From Stenopsyche tienmushanensis (lineage: Eukaryota > Arthropoda > Insecta > Trichoptera > Stenopsychidae), in the NCBI GenBank assembly GCA_008973525.1, contig WACJ01000381.1, positions 124,001-188,000 on the forward strand: a DNA stretch of 64,000 bases, given 5' to 3'. Positions 1 through 12,700 of the stretch are shown piece by piece. Made by a program: the position numbers and the translations under genes. Position 1 is the first letter of the stretch, and each line of letters opens with the position of its first letter. The notes beneath the pieces are model-generated. The model was not told the DNA's origin, searched no databases, and saw nothing but the letters and a program-made list of their open reading frames with translations.

Positions 1-102
1 GTACTGATACTGTTCGCATCCGCCCGGGTGGTGTTTTATAATGAATGTTTAACCCTTTAACTGCAAGCATATTTAAAGACATTAAAATTGCGTAAAAAGT
101 AT

Positions 103-1064
103 TAGGTTGGGGAATAAGTTCGTAGCGTTTTTATAAAAAACTTTTATTTAAACAAAAATCAATAGTTTTAACAATAAATAAATTAAACATGTATTCACCT
201 GTTGCTGTTTAATACCTCCTCCCACCTTTGGACCAATTTATCGATGCCGTTCCGCCAAAAATCGCCCGGTCTGGTATCGAAGAATTTGTTGAGCCAGTTT
301 TAAAGGACGTCTTCATTGTTGAAGGTAACTCCTCTCATATGGTTCGACAGGAAGCGGAAAATATGACAATCCGTCGGTGCAAGGTCTGAAGAATACGGGG
401 GATGCTGAAGGACATCTTATTCAAGCTCTTGGAGTGTGGTTTTAACGACTTGTGCAACATGGGGCCTGGCGTTGTCGTGAAGTAGTATGGTTTTGCCTTG
501 TCGATGGGATATTTTCAGTTGAATAGCTTCTTTCATGCGGTGTTAACTGTGGCATTCCTTTCGAACATTTCCCAATGCACCATGCCCTCCCAGTCTCATC
601 AAACGCAGATCATGATCTTCTTTGGATGAAGATCAGGCTTGATTCTCGGCTTTGGCGTATTTCCTGGAGCCACTCATTCATTTCTTTGCTTATGTATAGA
701 CACCATTTCTTATATCCCGTGACGTTTCGGTACAAAAGGCGCCGTTTATGAGATCTTGAGAAGCAATTTAAAGGCGATTTTCTTTGTTGTTTTCGTTAAG
801 CTCGTGATGCACCCAGGCTCCCAATTCCTCGATGAAAAGCGAAGAAAAGTGGGTGTCGAAAATGTTGCTTTTTACCTCCTGGATATTCCATTTTTAAGAC
901 TCAAAGATAATAAAAAAATAAATTATTTAAAAGATGATTAACACAGATTTGTAGAACAGAACGAGCTCTATCGAATGAATATCATACACTAGGCCAAAAA
1001 CCAAAAACACTGTTATAAAACAAAATAATATCAAAGCGCTACGAAATTATTCCCCAGCCTGATA
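103..1064 (-). mobile_element. Mariner remnant with both terminal repeats, internally deleted
   Basis: Terminal inverted repeats GGTTGGGGAATAAGTTCGTA (from 105) and its near copy ending about 1059, each next to a TA. Read on the minus strand, the C-terminal transposase part is recognisable: a LLHDNARPHVAQVV block around the second catalytic Asp, then HPPYSSDLAPTDCHIF around the third, then FDTRPGDFWRNGI and RWEEVLNSN near the end. An N-terminal scrap (LGAWVHHELNE) is joined to it by a deletion. About 960 bp against about 1.3 kb for an intact mariner, with stops and frameshifts, so dead. Confidence 0.88.
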
Positions 1065-1065
1065 G

Positions 1066-1486
1066 TTTGACGAATATTTGTATTATATTTTTTAATGTTA
1101 TGTACACACCATTAAAATTAATTGTTTGTTTAGGGTTATCTCAATTTATTAATTATGCTAATAAAAATATTTTTTACAAGACATTCTGACAAATACATCC
1201 CAAAATAGATTTAGTTACGTATCAAAGATCATTCAATGAGCAGCTCTGATGGCCTTTATTGAATTTATTTAAAAATAAAATGGAAACACCAAGTTAAATT
1301 AATATGTGAAGATATTTTTGTATTCATCGATATATTTTCTGTGAAAAAACCATACCGACTCACCGGTGAGTCGTTGACCCTTAAATGATTCAGGAAACGC
1401 GCGACGAAGAGACCGGACCCTATCGCGTCAGTTGGAAGCCTATGGGATATAATTTCTATTTTTCATGCGCTCTTGTTTAAAAAAAA
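1066..1486. other. AT-rich intron sequence, no recognised feature
   Basis: No open frame, RNA gene or clear repeat found. A short GC-rich patch near 1362-1430 has no match elsewhere in the window that I could see. Presumed receptor intron. Confidence 0.5.
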
Positions 1487-1835
1487 TCAATCCAGCTCGT
1501 TTTTCAAAAAGTTCATTTCACAAGACCAATATGTGCCAACAGTGGTGCATCCATACAATATTTTTACTATGCCTATGTTACTCCAGCGAGTGTAAACAAT
1601 AAGTTGACAAGCTTTTATCGCAATCGGATAAACGGTATGGAAGCGCATTAAATACGGACAAACAAACATTGATTTTTATATATTAAACTATGCCTATGCT
1701 ACTCGCGCAATCTTTAGCAATAAGTGGACGAATTTTCCTTGTGACCTGATGAACAGTATGGCAGCGCATTGAATACGAACAAACAGAGATTTAATTTTAT
1801 ATATTAGATAATATATGGTAAATAAGATTAAAAAA
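1487..1835 (+). repeat. Two tandem copies of a retroelement-like 3' end
   Basis: Unit 1 (about 1510-1685) and unit 2 (about 1686-1835) share CTATGCCTATGCTACTC-type and ACGGACAAACAAACATTGAT-type stretches. Single copies recur at 14340-14520 and 34490-34665. The closing part, an 'atcGGATgAACgGTaTGGaagCgCaTtaa' pattern with a following GAACAAACA and TATATA tail, resembles the 3' end of RTE-type LINEs or SINEs that borrow it. The open frames here are not genes. Confidence 0.5.
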
Positions 1836-2397
1836 TAAACGTATAATGCCAAAATATTCGAAATACGATACATCGGCATTGGCACTTTTCGCAAGTATCC
1901 ATAGCGATGATATATCGGCGTCCGGCAATAAAAGGGTTGAGCATGGTTTCGTCGAAGACGACAGCCACTATCGAATAATTCGATTTGCGCCGCTGCATGC
2001 AGACGATTCCAGGATAATTGCATTAGTCCTCTTTTCATCCTGTGCAGCAGAAAGTAATTTTCAATTTGAGTCGCTCCTGGAAAAGCGTAATTTATTTGAA
2101 AAAAAGAAAGATAAAAAACAGCAACCCGCCGGTGAGTTATTAACTTCTTTCTAACGCCACGAAATGCTTTGCATATTTATTGCGTTGAAATATCAAAGAA
2201 TATACAATTTAAACAAATTGGATTTGTCCTCCCAGCGAGGAGAAAATTGCGCTTTATTTAGACCGTGCGAAACGGGACGCCTCCCAAACTTTTTTTGTGC
2301 GAAAATAATTAGCGAGCGCGCAAAAATATTTTTATTATTTTTCGCGGTATGTACAATATTTTTCATGATTTCCGTCGACAATTTTTTTTTTTTTTGC

Positions 2398-2404
2398 AAA
2401 AAAA
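2398..2404 (-). terminator. Pol III terminator of the first tRNA-Arg
   Basis: Seven A on the plus strand, read as T7 on the minus strand, starting 17 nt after the tRNA 3' end. This is the usual RNA polymerase III stop. Confidence 0.75.
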
Positions 2405-2420
2405 TTGTGTTCACATACAG

Positions 2421-2493
2421 CATCCCTGGTGGGGATCGAACCCACGGCCTTTGGATTAGAAGTCCAACGCGCTATCCTCTGCGCTACAGGGAC
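2421..2493 (-). tRNA. tRNA-Arg (anticodon UCU)
   Basis: 73 nt without intron. The seven-base acceptor stem closes with one G-U pair. The D arm is GCGC...GCGC, the anticodon stem TTGGA/TCCAA encloses loop CTTCTAA (anticodon TCT), and the T arm GTGGG/CCCAC encloses TTCGATC. The discriminator is G, and CCA is not encoded. Internal A and B boxes are intact. It is identical to the copy at 33290. If the receptor gene continues leftwards as inferred, this tRNA lies in one of its introns on the same strand. Confidence 0.98.
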
Positions 2494-2591
2494 TGGCTTT
2501 CGTCATTGCTCAAGAACACAACAGTCGTCGAACGACTCAATTCTAAGAATATGTATGATGACGAAGCGTTTGCGTATCGATACAGTTGGCC

Positions 2592-2613
2592 GATGATGAT
2601 GATGATGATGATG
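2592..2613. repeat. (GAT)n microsatellite
   Basis: Seven uninterrupted GAT/ATG units between the first tRNA and AT-rich DNA. Confidence 0.95.
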
Positions 2614-3239
2614 GTAACTCAACACGTAAACAAAATTTTACACATTGATGTACACGTCATTTAACTCGTTCGTTAGGCACGCATTGTGATATTTAAATAT
2701 GATTTTGATTGACTTCATTTTGTATGACTTAAATGCATGGAAATGGAGCAGCAATAAAGTTCTAGTCAAAAAGATCTTCAACTTTCAATCATATCGATGT
2801 CTATTTTTAATACAGTATGTGCGATTCTTTGGTCCAATTGGCAATAATAGAAGAAAATTCTAAGCAGCTAAACATTTGTTTGAATAACACGCTTTAGTCG
2901 GGCGTCGACGCGTGCGAACTTTGTTACGAGCGAAATTGTTGCGCTACTCTTGTATAAATAACGCTATAATTTCAAAACTACCTAATATTAGGTTATCCCG
3001 AAAGAAAGCTTTTTATTTTCAACTCAAAATTGCGTTTATTCAGTAGTACTCTTTCTTATAGAAACTAAATTATTTCGACTGAAAATACAAATCCAAATGA
3101 TTTTTTACTTTATTTAACACATCACTCAATAAGTTAATTAATACTATTATAAATGCAATATTTTAAATACTATGTATGTTTTAAAATAATCCAAACCAAC
3201 GTATAGATGGCGGTTACTGTTTTAAGCAGAAAACTATGA

Positions 3240-3622
3240 TAGAAAGTTTCTAGGCGTACGTTGCTTCCGTAATGATACAGATCATATAAAATGCCACAAA
3301 ACGCCCTAAAAGAGGACGGAGTGGCCACAAGGTTTGTATGTTCAATTGGTCCGTGTTTCGGACCGCTGATATGTCGAATGCTTCGCGATTGGATGCCATA
3401 CCTGAACATGTCTACAGAACGCTTACCAACTCTCATTATGAAACGAAGTTGTCTGAAGAAGACTGATCGAGATCGGCTCAATGTTTAAGCGATAACGAAG
3501 AAAAGAGGGATTAGACAACTTAGTATATATTATAAAAATGGACAGATTCAATCAATGTTGATTCATGTAAAGTAGAATGGTCGAGTAAAACAAAACCATG
3601 TGTAACACTCGACCGGGCATTT
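3240..3622 (+). repeat. Dispersed repeat family A, copy 1
   Basis: Shares with the other copies the blocks CCACAAAACGCCCTAAAAGA, TTCGGACCGCTGATATG, GAACGCTTACCAACTCTCAT and CTGAAGAAGACTGATCGAGA, then a TATA-like TTAGTATATATTATAAAAA (inverse of the TTTTTATAATATATACTAA block in reverse copies). In longer copies the right end is a CCCTCGTTACGGCCCTG type terminus. The family contains no coding frame. Copies are at 3.2, 8.3, 9.65, 13.8, 30.6, 42.4, 47.8 and 54.3 kb. Confidence 0.75.
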
Positions 3623-5789
3623 TGAAAAAAAAAATCTCCTTTAAATCGTCATAACTTTTTAATCTGTGGTCGTAAAGCGTGAAATAGCTGTTATTTGTAT
3701 TTTGCAATGTAATTGCATGTGACAAAGAAATCCAGTGGTGTCAGATCTGGTGACCGTACGAGCTACGGAATAGAGCTGACACTTAGGACATGAGGCCTGT
3801 GAATGAAACGTAACAAAAGACTCAAGAAAAAATTGTAGGTTAATGTGTCAAACACCTTGTATATCCTTTTACCCTTTATGTTTTTTAATGAACGCTCTTA
3901 AGATCGAAACAGTAATCAGAAATTAATAAATCTGACAAATATGGAAGATGCGATAGAACTTCCCCGATTGAGTTGTTTTATTTTTTTACAAGCGATTAAA
4001 AATCTCCCCCTTCGATTGAAAAAATCTATCGTTTTTCTTGCAGTTTTTGTTTGTGTCGACAATAAACATCCTTACCCAATAAACAGCTATCATTTTGCCA
4101 AATTTAAAAAGTTCTTAGTGAATAACTCTAGTCTTGTTCCACCCAAACACAAAAAAAAACCATTACGTAGTATCAATCCTGGCTTGGGTGTTGGAATGGG
4201 GGTATGTTTTTAGGAAAGTCATTCGTTTTTTTTATATAAGTGTGATCTTCATCAAAATTTAAGGGTCGTCTACAAAATTGATTTAATGCGTTTAATCCAA
4301 AATTGAATTGTTAATCGTTAGGGCTGGTCCATAAATTTCATTTATGTTGTTTATAGCCTTGGTCTGGTTCAAACCCTGATCAAGAAAAACCAGCATACAG
4401 CTTAAAAATAAAATAACATTTATGATGCAAAATATAAAGCTAAGATTGTGTCAAAATAATGGATTTCTTTTGGGAGAACCTGATATTTTAAGCGATTTTC
4501 TGAATAAAAACCACATATAACTGCATCGCTCAATTGATAGATGCCAGGAAGAATATAAATTCTTACTATGTTCTTTTAAATTATACACAGCATATACTAT
4601 CAGTTATTATTCTTAAAGCTACTGAGAAATAATTGGAATAGTTCAAAACATTATTTCATGACATAATCGAGAAGAAAAACAGTACTAAGTGTCCCGAGGA
4701 AAATGTGTTAAGATAAGATCATTTGAATAGTTTATAGGTATGAATTAAAGCATATATCTTAGAATGATCTAATTCCCTCTTAAATTTGCAAGATCAGTTA
4801 TAAATTTGCTTCAAAATTCCTAATTAATTATACATTGTTAAGGGTGTCAATCAACATTTAAATAAATAACGACGATAGTATGCTGCTGAAAATGCCTGCA
4901 TGTAAAAATCATATTATATTGCGGTAGCAAGGCTGAAATTCATCGAATATCTCGTACATATTCTCAAACGAACATGTAACCACAGTTTCTCGACAGTGCT
5001 GAAAACCTGCGATTAAATAACCGATATTGTTTTCAGTGCGACAATGAGCTTAAGCATATTGCTAAAATTGTAAGGTACTCCATAATGCTCCCAAACAATC
5101 GAGGATACTCCTCAGTCCCCCCATTGATCATATTTGGGATTAACTAGAACGGGGAATTTGCCAAAACAACAACAAAGGATTTGCTTGGAATGGTTTTCGG
5201 GGAAGAATGGGATAAAATTACACCAGAATAAACATCCAAACTAGTGCATTCTACACCCAAGAGATTCGAGGAAGTCATCCACTTCATATTAATTATTTTG
5301 TTACGAACTGTTTTTCTTGAAATTTATTGGCAATTTTTTGAATAAAAATAAAAATGACACTGGAAGTGTGTGCAGATTTATTGAGACTTGTTTACATATT
5401 AAAAATATATTAGCTTTATAATCGAATTTTCATAGTTTTTATCATCATGATTTTTTCCAATATTCCTTACATCTTCCATATCTGTCTGTATTGCTCATTA
5501 AATACTTGAATATTTTCAGATAAGATAATTTGTTGCCTTTCAAAAAGAGTAATCAACATGTTAAATATTTCTATGCTTTTCTTCTCTAGTACGAATTATT
5601 TACCTCTAATTGAAATATTTTGCACAAAGATATTTTTTCTTAATCGTGATGATCGATCACTATTTCCCTAATCATAAAGATCGAGCTCGATTGGATAGAA
5701 TGAACTGATTGGAGTGTAGAAGTAGATATGATCGAACATATTCAAGGTGCTGATTATAAACGGTTTGACAGCTACATTGAAGTGAATTT
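3623..5789. other. AT-rich stretch without a recognised gene
   Basis: Presumed receptor intron or spacing. Only short open frames (90 codons at most, at 3941-4213), with no family resemblance. No exon encoding a membrane helix with proper splice sites was found when I looked for the rest of the receptor. Confidence 0.5.
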
Positions 5790-6090
5790 GATAAAACTTG
5801 GCCTATAAGCCATAAATAATTATTTTAAGTTTAACTTGTATAAGCGCAAAAGGGCAAATCGACTTAAACGTCACGGAAAATGAAACTCAAAGCGGCATTT
5901 GAAAGAGAGAGAGAGAATAATTTGTATTCTTTCCATCTCCATCACATACATAATAGAAGGCTACGCGTATTTGCCGTGCTTCATCTACTGTATGTGTGTG
6001 TGTGTCTATATGTAGCATAAAGTGACCACTACACTACTAGCAAGCCTTTTAGGCCAAGCATTTTATTATATATTACACAACACACAGTTT
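5790..6090 (-). repeat. Dispersed repeat F with GA and TG microsatellites
   Basis: Ends in TTTATTATATATTACACAA (about 6061-6079), which recurs at 32015-32033 and, inverted, at 16973 and 51366. Its other side, TCACGGAAAATGAAACTCAA (5871-5890), recurs inverted at 17693-17711 and 29136-29157. It holds short (GA)n near 5906 and (TG)n near 5991. Non-coding. Confidence 0.5.
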
Positions 6091-6609
6091 TCTTGTCAGT
6101 TCATTCCATGATTCAGTACGTAATTTTTGGCGTGTGATCGATTTATTGTTTTTTAAATTATTTACGTTTGCCAAATACGAATACCGCCGATCCGGACGAT
6201 GGAAATAAGCCATGGAAAACTGTTTTATATCGTCCGTTCGGATTAATGTCCCCCTCTAAAAGGAGATAAAAAGCATAAATTGTGATTTATAACTTAACGT
6301 CCTAATAAAATACGCATAATTTTTATGCCACCATACACGATAGTCCTAAATTTACGACCCACCAAAATGTGTGTTGATTGGGTCGTTCCGTTGAACTTTG
6401 GTCATTTCGTCAAAGGACGCCAATAAAATGCCAAATTATAGACATTGACCAGCATCGGTCGAGATAAAGTCACCATTGTGCTGATGGAGCTTGGATCCCT
6501 TGTGTTTTCCTTTTTTTTGTGTATTCTATATAGATTGCGAATCGATAGTATTTTTCAAAATGTGCTTTAAATAAATGTACATTGGTCAATTTGATAGATT
6601 GAGAATCAC

Positions 6610-6760
6610 CTGAAGGGCCAATTGTAGGAAGCTCTGCAAGGACGTGGGCTTGTGCAGGTGAAGCATCCTTCTGCACATGGAAGACATCGTAATGCTGCCC
6701 AATTTCCTGCACCATTTCCACCAGGGATATCAGATTCTTCGCCACGTTCTTGCCATGCCA
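6610..6760 (-). CDS. Receptor exon 7: cysteine-rich linker before the membrane domain
   Basis: 151 bp, residues 297-345 plus two bases. The acceptor is TATTTTAG|TGGCAT and the donor TTCAG|GTGATT. The phase dictated by exon 6 gives a peptide with [13 protein letters not shown], a second cysteine group and NWPF at the end, typical of the CxxCxxGCxxC linker of GPR158-like receptors. The 91-codon open frame that covers these bases in another minus frame is a shadow. No following exon was found between here and position 1. Confidence 0.9.
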
Positions 6761-9700
6761 CTAAAATACAGATTATTGATCAGACGAAGTGATAGAAACA
6801 AATAGAATGAGGGCAAAAATTATCCTACACAAAACCAATCTTAATATTCGCAGGCGCAATTTGCGAGATTAACAGCGACCTCTTTGACTTTTTTACGCGT
6901 GTGCAAGAAGTCGGAATGTGGATGTGCAATGAAGAATATGAGAGTTAACTGATAGCGTAATGATCGCGGGAAGATGAATTCCCCCCGCCGGCTCCCAGTA
7001 GTCTCGCAGCTGAAATCTCTCTTCCCGCATAAAATAAAAATTTTGAACAAGAACATCGACTTTTTGTCGCAATCTGATCATCTTTTTCCTCTTGAAAAAA
7101 CTTAACTTAAAAAATTAAAAATTATTTATGAAAAAATTAACTATATTTTAGTGACTCATTTTTTTGGCTATTTTGCAAATAATAATGATGGTATTTATTA
7201 TGTTTATCGGATCGATTTTTGAAATAATTCTTCGCCAAAATAAAAAAAAGATATACAGTGTTTGCCCTATTTGAGCGTCTGGTGGCGTAAGAAATATCAC
7301 GGATTTTGTGGGATCTGAAATGTGGCCTTGCTTGGGTGATAAAACGGTCCCTTTTCGAGGGAACTATCCCTATCCATTTTATTATTACGTGACAGCAAGA
7401 AAGAAAATACAAGGAAGCAAGAAGGCCATACAACGACGAAAATATAATTCACATCGTTATCATAGTTTATTAGCATATAATAGTGTAATGACTGCCCAAT
7501 TATAGCATATTTGATTAATTTGTTTTCATAGTTTATTTCCATACCTTCGACGAGGGATCCGTTGAAGCCATCAGGATGTGTCGGAGAATAATATCCTGGA
7601 CGACATCGACAGACATAGGCACCTCTTGCCCATCCGCCACCAGCGCCTGCACCAGCTCCAGCTCCCTTTCCAGCTCGATATTCACACTGTAATCATACTC
7701 AAAAATATATTTTTCGCTTTTATTTCAAACTATGTTTATTAATTGTGTTGTTAGGTGCGTGCCATTTATTAAACGGTTTATTGTGACAGCTTCTCCACTG
7801 ACCGGAAATTTCGCACTGCTTGATTTATTGTCCTAAATAGAACAAAGCTTTCCAATGTAGGACTTGTGAGAAATTTATTTAAGAAAAAAACTGGTTTTTA
7901 ATCATGGAAAAATTAGAAATACATGTAAAAAAATATATTATAAATAAGAGTGGAGGTAAAATGTATTATGTTTATTAAAGATTATCGAAATATATACTCA
8001 ATTAATGTAATTTTATAGACTGAACATCATTATTTGCAAAGTAATAAAGATATGGATCAAAAGGAATTACTAGAGCTTTCAGTGAATATACAATAGACCC
8101 GCTGTAATCCGCCTACAGTCCAATTCGGCGCCCCTTGTAATCCGACATGCCAATACAAGTGTAGTACATATGTACGTCAAAGCTTCGTCAATGTAAACAT
8201 GCAAAAGTGATATTCTAGACCGTCTAAATCGTAATGAATCTTTTTGTATGTTAGCAAGTGAATACAGCATAGGACGATACACAATTTATGATATAAAAAA
8301 GACCCCACTCGAACAACCCACCCCATTAGTCTTCTTCGTATAAATTCGTTTTATAATGAGAGTTCGTAATCATTCTGTAGACATGTTAAGGTATGGCGTC
8401 CGATCGCGAGGTGCTCATTCGCCACATCAGCGGTCCGAAAAACGGACTGATTGGACACACAAACCTTGTGGCAATTTCGTCCTTTTTTAGCGCTTTTTGC
8501 AGCATTTACTATGATCTGTACGATTACGGAAGCTCCCTTACAGGCTAACTTACATAGGTGGCGAACGAGTCAATCCCACTCATAAAAACTATATATTTAT
8601 TGATGCTGCTCTTAGCTAGTTTTTTTAGTTTTACGCCTTACAAAACGTTCCGTTCCAAAAATTCGATGAGAGCTGTAAAATAACGATGCATATGTGACAA
8701 GAACGATGATTTGAAGTATCTTTGAGGGAAAGCCGAGCAGCCTTCGTCATGCTATATCATTTCCTATGAACGAACATTGAAAAAGTCCTATTTCTACATT
8801 GTACTGCGCGTAACTACAGTATAATAACGATGAAATATATTTTACACAGCATTAAAACTCATTGCAGATATAAATTGAACGAAGAGCTTGGGAAGTGCTG
8901 ATTTAAGTGGTTCCAGCCCATTCAAAATGTATAGAACTCATAATAGTGTAATTAACTCTGATTTTATTTAATGATAATAGCCTCAATTTATCGCATCATA
9001 TCTTTATTATGTCGTCTATATAAGATTCATTTCCAAATAAAAAAAGCATATACGAAACTCATAATCGCGAGATCATAATTCAAGATATTATTTAATTATC
9101 TGTGTCCATTTAATCGCAATAATATTGTGCTGTAATAAAATCACAAAATATTATCTGAGATGATTTATATGCACGCTAATAGATGGCAGCACTGCATCTG
9201 TTACTCGTAAAAGGTAATTTGCCGCCTAAATTAGGTGATTTTTTTAAAAAAATAAATGTGATTTACCCATTTCCTTCCACATACACGAAGGTAGTCCCAG
9301 AAGTATCCGAGCTACCATATAAAACTTAAATTTCAAATTTGAAGACGTTACGTTTTTCAGTATTTGTTTGGAAGCCATCAATAGTGAACATTCTCAGTTA
9401 ATTTGTAAACATAGAAAAATTGGTCCAACCAATATCCAAGCCGAGCTAGATTCTGTTCTAAGGGAATTTGCTCCTTCATTTACAACAATAAAATGGCAAT
9501 AAATAATTTAAACAATAAGTTTTATGGGAGAGGGGAAGTCCAGTCTCGCTCATGACCATATTTGCTGCAAGCCACCTATTTAAATTATGGGGGGGGGGGA
9601 CTTCTGTAATCATGGAGATCGTAGAAAGCCCCGAGGATTATAAAGCTGAGCAAAAGATGAGGGAGTGGCTACAAGGTTTGTGTATCCAACCGGTCCGTCT

Positions 9701-12700
9701 TTCAGACCGCTGACACTTCGAATGTGCGCTTCACAATCGGACGCAATACCTAGACATGTCCACTGAACGCTCTCTGCGTTCAATCCGAATACGGGGAAAG
9801 TAATTAAAAGTATAATTCATGAACGCACAAGCTCATAGATGTTTTTGTTTTTTTCAGGGGATCTCAAATCACTAATCCACCCAAGAGCCCTCGAAGAAAA
9901 ACGCAGCATCATCGACAAATGCGTTCGGAGTAATATCCAAAGTTTTTCTCTTAATATCCCTATTTAATGTCGGCAGAAAGTTTCGTCGAAATCTTGAGAC
10001 GTTCCCTCGGGCTGTCATCTCGGGAAATGTTTTACGATTTCCGAAACTAAGCAGACCTCTTTGGAGAGTTTGGAACGATTACATCATCCCTAAAGTTACC
10101 GGGACACTTAACACTGCTTTAACGATACTTCAATTATCCCCAAAGACGTTCCCGATTTTCGTATCGAATAATAGATTCTCATTTCATAATGGGGTGGACC
10201 TACCTGAGTCGTGAAATTCGAACATTTATGCGTCCCATGGAATATCGCAATTTGACTGTCGTCGTCTTTGGTTGAGGGTGCGTCACATTGGTTCACCTCC
10301 AAGCTGGATAAATCCAAGTCCAAGGAGACGATCGCGCTTACACTGTTGGAAATAAGATTTATTAGCAGATATCGAAATGCTACAAACTATATATATCAAT
10401 TAAAATAATCGACATGTCTGTCTGTGTTCTGTGGATGACACTCGCATTAATTTAAGATCATCAGAAATAGGTATTAATCATTTGATTCTAATATGACAGA
10501 ATACCCAATTAGGACTAATATTTTGCCCGTTTCAAATGACTTGTTTCACAGACAAAATATTTAAAATTTGGCTCATGGAACAAATTAATAAAGCAAGAAC
10601 GTCTTTCTGACTTGCCCCAATTAAGCGGAATGGAATGCATTTTAGAAGAAATTCGGCTATAAACAACAGACTAAATGAATCTTTTATTTTGGATACCCTG
10701 TAATATACCGATTTACGTTATTATTTATTGCAGCCGATAATATTTGACATATTTATGCTTGAATATCAAAAAAGTACCTGTCTACTGTTGCTCCAGGCAT
10801 GAGTATAGTATAAGAAAGCAACCATCGACTAGCTGCACAACTATAGTACGGTGTGCTCCATTTTGCTATTGGACTGTTGAGCTCTTCGCTGGATTCCTCT
10901 TTGCTTTCATTACCTTGCAAAATTATTTTTAACCTATACATAAAACATGGATTAGTTTAATGCTTTCAATTTAATGCAAAATTTCATTAAAATGTATCAA
11001 TTAACAATACCATGGTGTAGAAAGCTCCGGTTTTGGCTCTATTAAGGGCGAAGAAGCCAATCGCAGGATTTCTAGATTTGATCCATCTGCAGCTCCTGCA
11101 ATTACTAATGCTCTAGCTACTCTTGCGCCACTCTCTCCCTGACTTAAACCAACAGCTATTGCTTCTAAAACCTCTGCAAAAATAACAAATATTCCAAGTT
11201 TTATATATTACATATGAAGATTCGGAATTTCAATCAGTCAAAGATCGACCCTGATTGAGAAAGTTTCTGTGCAATATTATACAAGTTTGACTAATTTTAA
11301 TTGACAAAGGCACTATAATCTTCAATTGTCTTTAAATGCAGAACCGTTTTTGCTATTTTATTGTATTCTATGACATTCAACAGGATGGCTGAAATAAAAG
11401 ATTTTCGCTTACTTTTTTGTGTGAGTTCAAATTGGAACAACAATGCAGCAAAGGCAAATAGAAATAACAACAAAGTTTTCATAAATGCGCCGATTTATAA
11501 AAGAGCAATTCAAAATTGATACAAAAATCCTCGAGGAATCCATAATTGGTGATGAAGATTTAAAAGCCATAGTGGAAGCTAATCCAAATAAAACAATTCG
11601 AGCAGTTGCTTGTGAGTTAGGTAACTGATATTCGTCATTTGGATTCAATAGGAAAATAGTTAAAATACAAAAAAAAATAAGAATTTGAGAATCAATTGCA
11701 AAAAAAAGCTCAAAACTGTATAGTGCCAATTACGAACGTTCATATGGTACGCCCTAAAATATAAAAATAGTTCGTTTTACATTACCTTAAAATTTTGTAG
11801 CAAACAATTTTTTGACAAACGACATCAACATCAATCGTGTTCGAAGATCCTGAATTGAATCGAGATTCTGCATGATTAACTACGCGGAAGGAAAATATTG
11901 AGACCAAGGAATATGGGATCAAACCGAAAGCCATCAAAGCAGAAAACGCGATTGCAGGATAATAATAATTGGCTCAGATCAACGAAATATTGTATTTGAT
12001 CGTATCCCCTTGTATGTATATGGCGACGATATTTATTTTGGGGAGAACAAAGGGCACAATCTCAAGGTAATTTAATTTCAATGTTTTTCGTATTGAAGTG
12101 GGAATTGTTTACAGATTATGTAATAGTTGCACTCGATAGTGTTAATGAAAGCTCAATCTTTATAACCACCTTATATCAATTCAACGGATGAATGGGGGTG
12201 GACGGGCATCGAACAGAAATATTCTATTCTTAGACAACTTATTTATTAAATACAAGAGAGAGATCTGGCTGTGGGAAGGACGTCCTCCCGCAGCGATCAG
12301 TGTCCTTTATCCAGACGCAATGCCACAAAAGATGGCGCTGTTAATTTGGCGAATTAAATCTACACAGATTAACAACGCCACTGCATGGAGATGATATATC
12401 GTCCATGATACAACGCTATCTTTAACCCTTTAAATAGTGAGTTAATTAACTTTTGCACTCATAATTGCACCAAATATGTTAGTCCAATTATTGCATACTA
12501 CATATATATTATAGTACAAACGTGTATAAAGATGCGTTTAAATGTAGCAAATACTCACGAAAACATTAAAAGACGAATAAAAGTGACAGTTAGATGCGGA
12601 AATTGCAAAGTACAAGGATGTCAACCTGACATCCGTGCGTGCGTTGTTTCATTTCATCTGACATCTGACAGTTTAACTTGAAATGAAAAATGTTTAATTG

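Noticed and set aside
2164..2664. 166-codon plus-strand frame
   Set aside because: It runs antisense across the tRNA-Arg gene and a GAT microsatellite, so it is a shadow.
6470..6745. 91-codon minus-strand frame with an [12 protein letters not shown] stretch
   Set aside because: It covers receptor exon 7 in a different frame. The phase set by exon 6 gives the cysteine-rich linker instead.
9589..9600. Poly-G tract as a quadruplex or regulatory signal
   Set aside because: A single G run without further G runs nearby gives no support beyond a homopolymer.
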